A DNA stretch of 64,000 bases from positions 1,178,001 through 1,242,000 of the forward strand of contig JAMXSV010000017.1 of NCBI GenBank assembly GCA_027559495.1, given 5' to 3'. Positions 59,029-64,000 of this stretch are shown here, piece after piece. Position numbers and translations under genes: made by a program. The notes under the pieces were generated by a model. The model was not told where the DNA came from, ran no database searches, and worked only from the letters and a program-made list of their open reading frames with translations. This DNA comes from Aurifilum marmelostoma. Taxonomy: Eukaryota > Ascomycota > Sordariomycetes > Diaporthales > Cryphonectriaceae. Positions within the stretch are counted from its first letter, which is position 1. Each line of letters opens with the position of its first letter.

Positions 59029-59056
59029 TTTTTTTTTTTCGGGGGGGGGGGGGGGA
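59029..59056. repeat. Poly-T run directly followed by poly-G run
   Basis: About 11-14 T, one C, then about 15 G. Run lengths are unreliable in most sequencing chemistries. Confidence 0.85.
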
Positions 59057-59231
59057 CAAAGAGACAACGACGGGCGGGCGGACGGGATTGTGGTGGGTAG
59101 TAGGCACGTCAAGAGCCTGCTTGCCTTTTTTTCCTCTCTCTTCTCTCTTTTGGCCTTGGAGCTTTGTCCCACCCCAAGCCACCCCCCCCCCAAAAACTGG
59201 GTATCGGGACATTTCTTCTGACAGATCGCAA

Positions 59232-59338
59232 CGACCTGCCCTGCCCCCTGAAGCTGCTAGTGCTCCAGGCCCCTCAGCACCAGAATCACGCCGGCGGGAG
59301 GTGCCGTCGCTAGCAGCTGATGCGGCTGGGCAGGTCGC
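59232..59338. repeat. Imperfect inverted repeat, about 28-nt arms
   Basis: The arm at 59232-59260 pairs with the arm at 59310-59338 over a 49-nt loop: CGACCTGCCC and AGCTGCTAG match exactly at the two ends, with mismatches and one gap between. It could fold into a hairpin or be a remnant of a small transposable element. Confidence 0.55.
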
Positions 59339-61275
59339 ACGCGCCTCGGAAATTTTTATGCATGCTCTGCCAACCGGGCTGATCGCCAGCTATCCCGCCG
59401 CCATCTCAGCAGGCGACCAGGGTGACCCGAACAAGGGCCCTGCCCCCCCCCCCCCTCCCTTCCCCATTTACGGTCCCCCGGGAGGCCTGCCTGGCCAAGC
59501 CGGGACACGGTGGGTGGTGATCTTCACGGGGTTCTTTGTTGCAAGGGAAATTTCACAGGACGACTAGTATGGGCTAGGTAACCAGATATCATAATACAGG
59601 TAAATGATAAAGGAGACGAAGGGGAGGAAGGGAAGGAGAATGAGGAGAGGAGGAGAAGAGACAGAAATAGAAACCAAGGGGGAGAAAAAGGGGTGGGCGC
59701 TTCTTTTCCTCTTCCTTTTCGAGAACCATTGTCTTTCCCTTCGCAACCGTTGGGGGTTTGGTCATGGCGGGTCTGTGTGCTGATATGGGTAGGGAACAGG
59801 GCACTAATATCGCCGTATACCAAGCTCGATATTATTACATAGCAGCAGCAAGTTCCAGTCCCAGTCCCGGGAGGTCTACCATTTTCTGCAAAAGGGCAAG
59901 CTTCCCCTCTCATCCCTTTTACCGTTGAAAGAGAAGCTGCACACTTCTCTCTCTCCTTTCCTCTCTGCCCACCTCCTCCTCCTCAAAGAAATACCCAGGG
60001 ATGGCCTTCAAGGAATTCAATTACCCGGACAAAACCTATACATGCATGCAATTTATGCAGTGTCTTGCTCCCTCCGGCTCATATCTTTCTCTGGCCCCCA
60101 TCCACCTACACCTGTCCCACTTTCCTCCCGTTCCTCTTCTTCCTCCCTTTTTCACTCATATGTCCTCCATCCCATCCCTTCCCAATCCCGATTCTACCCT
60201 TCTGCTTCGTTCTATCCAATAGACAATTCCTTACCCAGCGTGAGGTGTCGACAAGACTGTCCTATCAGAGAGAACCGCGCAAAGCCACAGCTCACCCCCC
60301 CCCCCACCTGTGCGACGCAGCTCCTTCTGCAGAAAGACGCACTGTTCCCACGCTGAGACGGGCTTCTTCTCCCCCCCCCACCCCGGGGCGCGGTACAAGT
60401 TCAGCGGAACCTGGGAAGATGATGCAATATCGAACCAAAAATCACCGTTAGGAAAAGGCAGGCGCCGGCCGCTTCGAGCAAGGTCATCAGAGCGCAAGCA
60501 ACGGACTGCATAACAACAACGGCGACAATGACGACTGCATGGAAATATATGAAAGGAAAGGTGATATACGGCTAAAAGCTACGTCACCACCGCCACCACG
60601 AAGACAACAGCAAGCTGCCAACGACGCCAAGGCGCAAGAGAAAGGGATAGGACGACACATGTCTCTCAAGTTCACCTTCCCGAAACCTCACCGCTCAACT
60701 CCACAGACTCAACTCCCAAAAGAATAAAACCTGCTGCAGCAACAATGGAACGAGAGCATCCTAGAGGGAAAATCTTCATGCTTGGCTTACATTTCAATGC
60801 CATCTACACCAGATCGCTAATGCCAAAATGTACACATGGCTTAAAAAAAAGATAGCCAACGAGAAGATCAGTGATAGCCGCCTTCGCACGGGAACCTGCC
60901 ATCTACCAGGAACATCGCACAGTGGTATCTTCGCGATTGCGATCCAAAGACCATGGACGAGATGCCTCCCTAAAAAGAACAAACAACAACAAAAATAACA
61001 AGCAGAAGAGGAGGCAGAAGAAGAGAAAGAATACCAGCACAAAAAAAAAACACCAAAACCAATAATAATACAGATTCGAACCGGATTGCCCTGCCATGTG
61101 GGGCGAGGGCGGGCGGACGATGTTGAAGCGGAGTACTGCTTGGCACGGGCGAGGGAGAGACCTGAGAGGTGCTCGATCAGTGAGGATTGACAGCAAAAGT
61201 GCTGATTATCAACTGTATGGGCCCCCGGAATCGAGCTGCTCGAAGCCAGGGGGTTCGAACGACACCATCGATCAC

Positions 61276-63627
61276 TCAGCCATGGTGTCGTTGAAGGGGA
61301 TCTGGCCTGTCGATTAGACCTCCGATATCGACCCTCTGCCGATCATCACGTGGCCAGCTTTGTTCGGAAGGAGCACTCTGGTGCTGGGCGTGCTGCTGTG
61401 GTATTGGGTACTGGGCATGCTGCAGCTGAGATGGAGGTTGAGGCGCGAACTGCGCCGGCTGCTGGCTTCGGATCGGTGGCAACTGGTACCCTGGCTGCTG
61501 AGTGGAGCGGGCCGCATTCGACAGCTCGCTCCTTGGAATGTATGCAGACGGTCCAGACGGGAAGTCCGGCCGACTAGGCGACGCCGCATACGATGATGAG
61601 AGCCGCGGGCTCAGGCCTGGCATGACTTGACTCGAAGTCACAGGTTGTCTGGTGAGGTACGATATGTCGCTCACTGATCTTCCTCGTCCCTCAAACGTGG
61701 CTGAGACTGGCGTCGGCTGGCCATATGCGTTTTGAGGCCCCGAAGGATATGATGAATACCCAAGTTCACGCGAATCTCGGCTCTGCGGTGATGGCGTCGG
61801 GAAGGGTCTGAAGCTAGTGTTGAGGACCATGATGATGAAGAAGACGGAGCCGAACTTTGCGAGACCGAGTCGCACAGAAAGGCTTCTGATCTGACCGCTC
61901 GAGTCCGTGAAGCGGAGGGTTTCCATGGTGTCCAGATGATATGGAGCCAGGTCCTCCCTGCTGAATCCGAGCGTCCGGAAGACTTTTTCTTCCTCTTGTT
62001 TCAGAAACATGGGTGGTAGGTAGTTGGGCTCTCTCCTCATCTGATCATCCTGAATCTGACGCTGCAGCATCATGACCCTGGCATGCTCCTCGAGGGACAG
62101 GACATCCACAATCGCTAGGTTCTGCACGCCTTGCCGGCCGATGGCATCCAGGAACGTGGTGGATGCCTTGGCAATGACCATGTCCATTGTCAGAAAGGCA
62201 GCAGGCTCTGGCGGTCTCGTTGAGATCTGAAGTGGGGGAGGAAATATGTTCGCACTGCCTACCGACGCTCGTTCGAGTATTCGAGGCGCTAGAGGCTCCG
62301 GTGGTTGTGATTTCAATATTCTATATGGCTGCGTCCTCCGCAGGTGTTCCTCCCCGAAGCCAATGGGGCCATGCGAGCTGAACAGGGACATGGGTCGACG
62401 CATATTTGAGTCCTCATTATGTCGTCTTGGATCAAAGCCTGCTCCGCGAGGGTGGTCATCCCGAAGCCGAGGACGACCACGCTTCTTATGCTGTACGTCG
62501 ACGCAGGAATCTTCCTTATTGTTCTGGACGCATCGGTTGCACGGTCTTTGGGCTGTGGCACCAGGAAGTCAGCCCTCGTTCTTTCGAATGTGATCCTCGC
62601 TGCGAAAGCCGAACAAGACACGACAGTGGACAAGTGTTCTTTGTCTTCTTGGTTTGCTCGATATCACTCGCCATCCCATGAGGTGAAAGCCGCATGGAAG
62701 TCTCAACATGTTCTGCTGGGTGATCTCTGGGGAAGAAGGAAGGGGATGCATGGTGGCTGAGATTTGCTGGGATCTCTCGCACTCGCAGTGAATCCTTATG
62801 TGCCATCCCAAGAGCACATCTGCTCGTGCACGTTCCAACTTTGGCATCACATTCCCTTCTGCCCAAAACAAAGGCCCATTCTGCAGTCAAGAGATCCGGT
62901 AAATGTTTTCAAAGGAAACACGCTACGTACCATCGCACCTGGTTCGCATTAGCACTTTTTCCGGCTGGCCGCATCAAGTGATGTGTAGTGGGGTTTCTGA
63001 GACTTACCTAAGATGCGCCTTCTTGCATGGGACGCACGCCGCGGCAACATGTCCCTTTGTCTTTCTCTGAGACTTGGGAGAGGCAAAGGACTGCTGGCTT
63101 TCCTGTGTCGGTGGGCGCGAGGTGCCGGCGTTGTATGCTGGCACAGGTCCAGAGGTAGGTAGTGTGGCTGGAGTCGGTAGGTAAGGGTGTTGAGATAGGA
63201 TCTGGTTGTGTTGTGGTGTATATGATGACAGAGGTCTCTGCATGGGGTCCTCTGGGCGCGGATAAGCATATGGCATGCGTTCGAGAGGCTCCGGCTGGTA
63301 GGGCCGGAAAGGAGCCGATAGCCCGGGCAACATTCTCGAATCTGCTTGGGTCGTGGTCGCTGCGCTTGCGCGATAGACATCATGGCTGGTGGCCGCCTGA
63401 TAGATGGGGAGGAGTCGGTCATCGGCCTCCTGGGTTCCTTTGGGTGGAATCGGTGGAGACCCTGACATGGGCGGAGATGGGTAGTCTCCTGCTGACCCGA
63501 GAGAAACACCCTCGCAGCCTGCTCGCGGCCACGGTAGGTCGAGGGAGAAGCGAGCCAGGTCTGAACAACCTCGGCGCTGGCCGAGAGAGCTGAGGGATGT
63601 GTCTAGACGATGTGATAGGGTTTGCAT
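61276..63627 (-). CDS. Zn2Cys6 transcription factor with PAS-like domain and 8-nt micro-exon
   Basis: Exons 63627-63008, 62938-62931 (8 nt) and 62552-61276 give 634 residues. The zinc cluster is spread over all three: Cys198 and Cys201 end exon 1, the micro-exon supplies Cys208 and Asp209, and Cys214, 217 and 226 lie in exon 3, giving a perfect CX2CX6CX5CX2CX8C. Intron 1 is 69 nt with a GCTAATG branch point; intron 2 is 378 nt, long for this genome. An AT-hook-like KKRGRPRLR follows at 232-240. Residues about 325-455 look like a PAS fold (FLTMDMVIAKASTTFLDAIG, FRTLGFSREDLAPYHLDTME, MVLNTSF). Both ends are Pro/Ser/Gln-rich. A nuclear regulator; target genes are unknown. Confidence 0.85.
62931..62938 (-). 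other. 8-nt coding micro-exon
   Basis: GTGCGATG on the minus strand lies between an ACCAG acceptor and a GTACGT donor. It completes Arg, encodes Cys and Asp, and begins Ala, supplying the third cysteine of the zinc cluster. Confidence 0.8.
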
Positions 63628-64000
63628 GGGTTTGACTCTATGGCCAGAGCCAGAAGAGCGCAGGTACTTGAGGGCGGAGCCGAGGCAAGACGTTGCTCAG
63701 GCCCTCCCCCTTTGCTGTCCACGGTGGATTAATAAGGGGTGCCTGCCGATGCCGTCTCACACGCGGTGGAGTGAGTCGCCGTCTCCCAGGATGATGCGTC
63801 ACGGCAGGCTCGGGTCTCGATGACCACAATGGGCGGAGATTCGTGTTTGTGGTCTGCCTGATTTTTTGTGTGTATGTGTGTGCGTACGATGGTGGGAGAA
63901 GGGATTTCCGGTCGTGCGTGCCGAGTCGTCGATGGTTCACACGCCCACGTGTTCCTTATGGAATGCTATCCTGTCTAGAGAGGGGTCGTGGAGGAGCTAG
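63628..64000. other. Upstream region of the PAS-like zinc-cluster gene
   Basis: Contains the leader or promoter of the minus-strand gene ending the window. No other gene seen; a short TG-rich tract lies at about 63866-63882. Confidence 0.5.

Larger units (their letters stand above)
57363..61275. other. 3.9-kb intergenic stretch with homopolymers and an inverted repeat
   Basis: No gene can be supported. It contains T and G runs at about 59029-59056, a C run near 59441-59456 and another at about 60296-60304, an imperfect inverted repeat at 59232-59338, and an A-rich stretch at about 60960-61070. Short open frames at 58770-59567 and 59925-60451 show only low-complexity protein. It holds the MLH1 upstream region and the 3' flank of the zinc-cluster gene. 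Confidence 0.45.

Noticed and set aside
58770..59567. 265-codon open frame with Gly- and Pro-rich protein
   Set aside because: It runs through homopolymer tracts and has no conserved motif; the length comes from high GC content.
61230..61275. GGGTTCGAAC, similar to a tRNA T-loop
   Set aside because: No pairing T-stem, anticodon arm or acceptor stem could be found around it.

Overview
The window is nuclear DNA of a filamentous ascomycete (Pezizomycotina; a Sordariomycete is my inference). Genes are interrupted by short introns, mostly 50-100 nt, with GTAAGT-like donors, CTGAC/CTAAC branch points and CAG/TAG acceptors. The proteins are typical of fungi: two Zn2Cys6 regulators, a DUF3425 bZIP-like factor and a ROG1-type lipase. 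I see no operons, CRISPR arrays, viral genes or insertion sequences.

Layout from left to right. 0.2-1.3 kb holds a decayed minus-strand locus with a DUF6594-type membrane tail cut by an in-frame stop. 2.7-15 kb is a plus-strand run: cyclin L-like protein, DUF3425 bZIP-like factor, ROG1-like lipase, Zn2Cys6 factor. 17.5-20 kb is SEC1 (exocytosis). 21-23.7 kb (minus) encodes a 4E-T-like eIF4E-binding protein. 24.9-28.5 kb (minus) is URB1 (60S ribosome assembly), which shares a 0.4-kb promoter region with DIM1 (U5 snRNP). 30-38 kb (minus) is the large TAO3/PAG1 morphogenesis scaffold. 41-43 kb is NADPH-cytochrome P450 reductase. 47-49 kb is a two-RRM RNA-binding protein. RIO2 (40S maturation) and RPN1 (19S proteasome) are divergent at 49.9-54.7 kb. 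MLH1 (mismatch repair) lies on the minus strand at 55-57 kb. A PAS-like Zn2Cys6 regulator with an 8-nt micro-exon ends the window at 61.3-63.6 kb. Most of these are single-copy housekeeping genes with no shared pathway. Long leaders and intergenic stretches of 2.5-4 kb separate some of them.

Three conserved genes (P450 reductase, the 4E-T-like protein, TAO3) each need exactly one base added or removed beside a short C/G run to restore a full-length family-like frame. In all three the exon arithmetic then closes exactly. This pattern suggests sequence error rather than three broken genes. The most interesting biological points are the micro-exon that completes a zinc cluster, a first exon that carries a canonical eIF4E-binding motif, an in-frame tandem acceptor in DIM1, a possible spliced N-terminal extension of the RRM protein, and the nonsense codon in the DUF6594-type gene. 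I found no clearly new multi-gene system.
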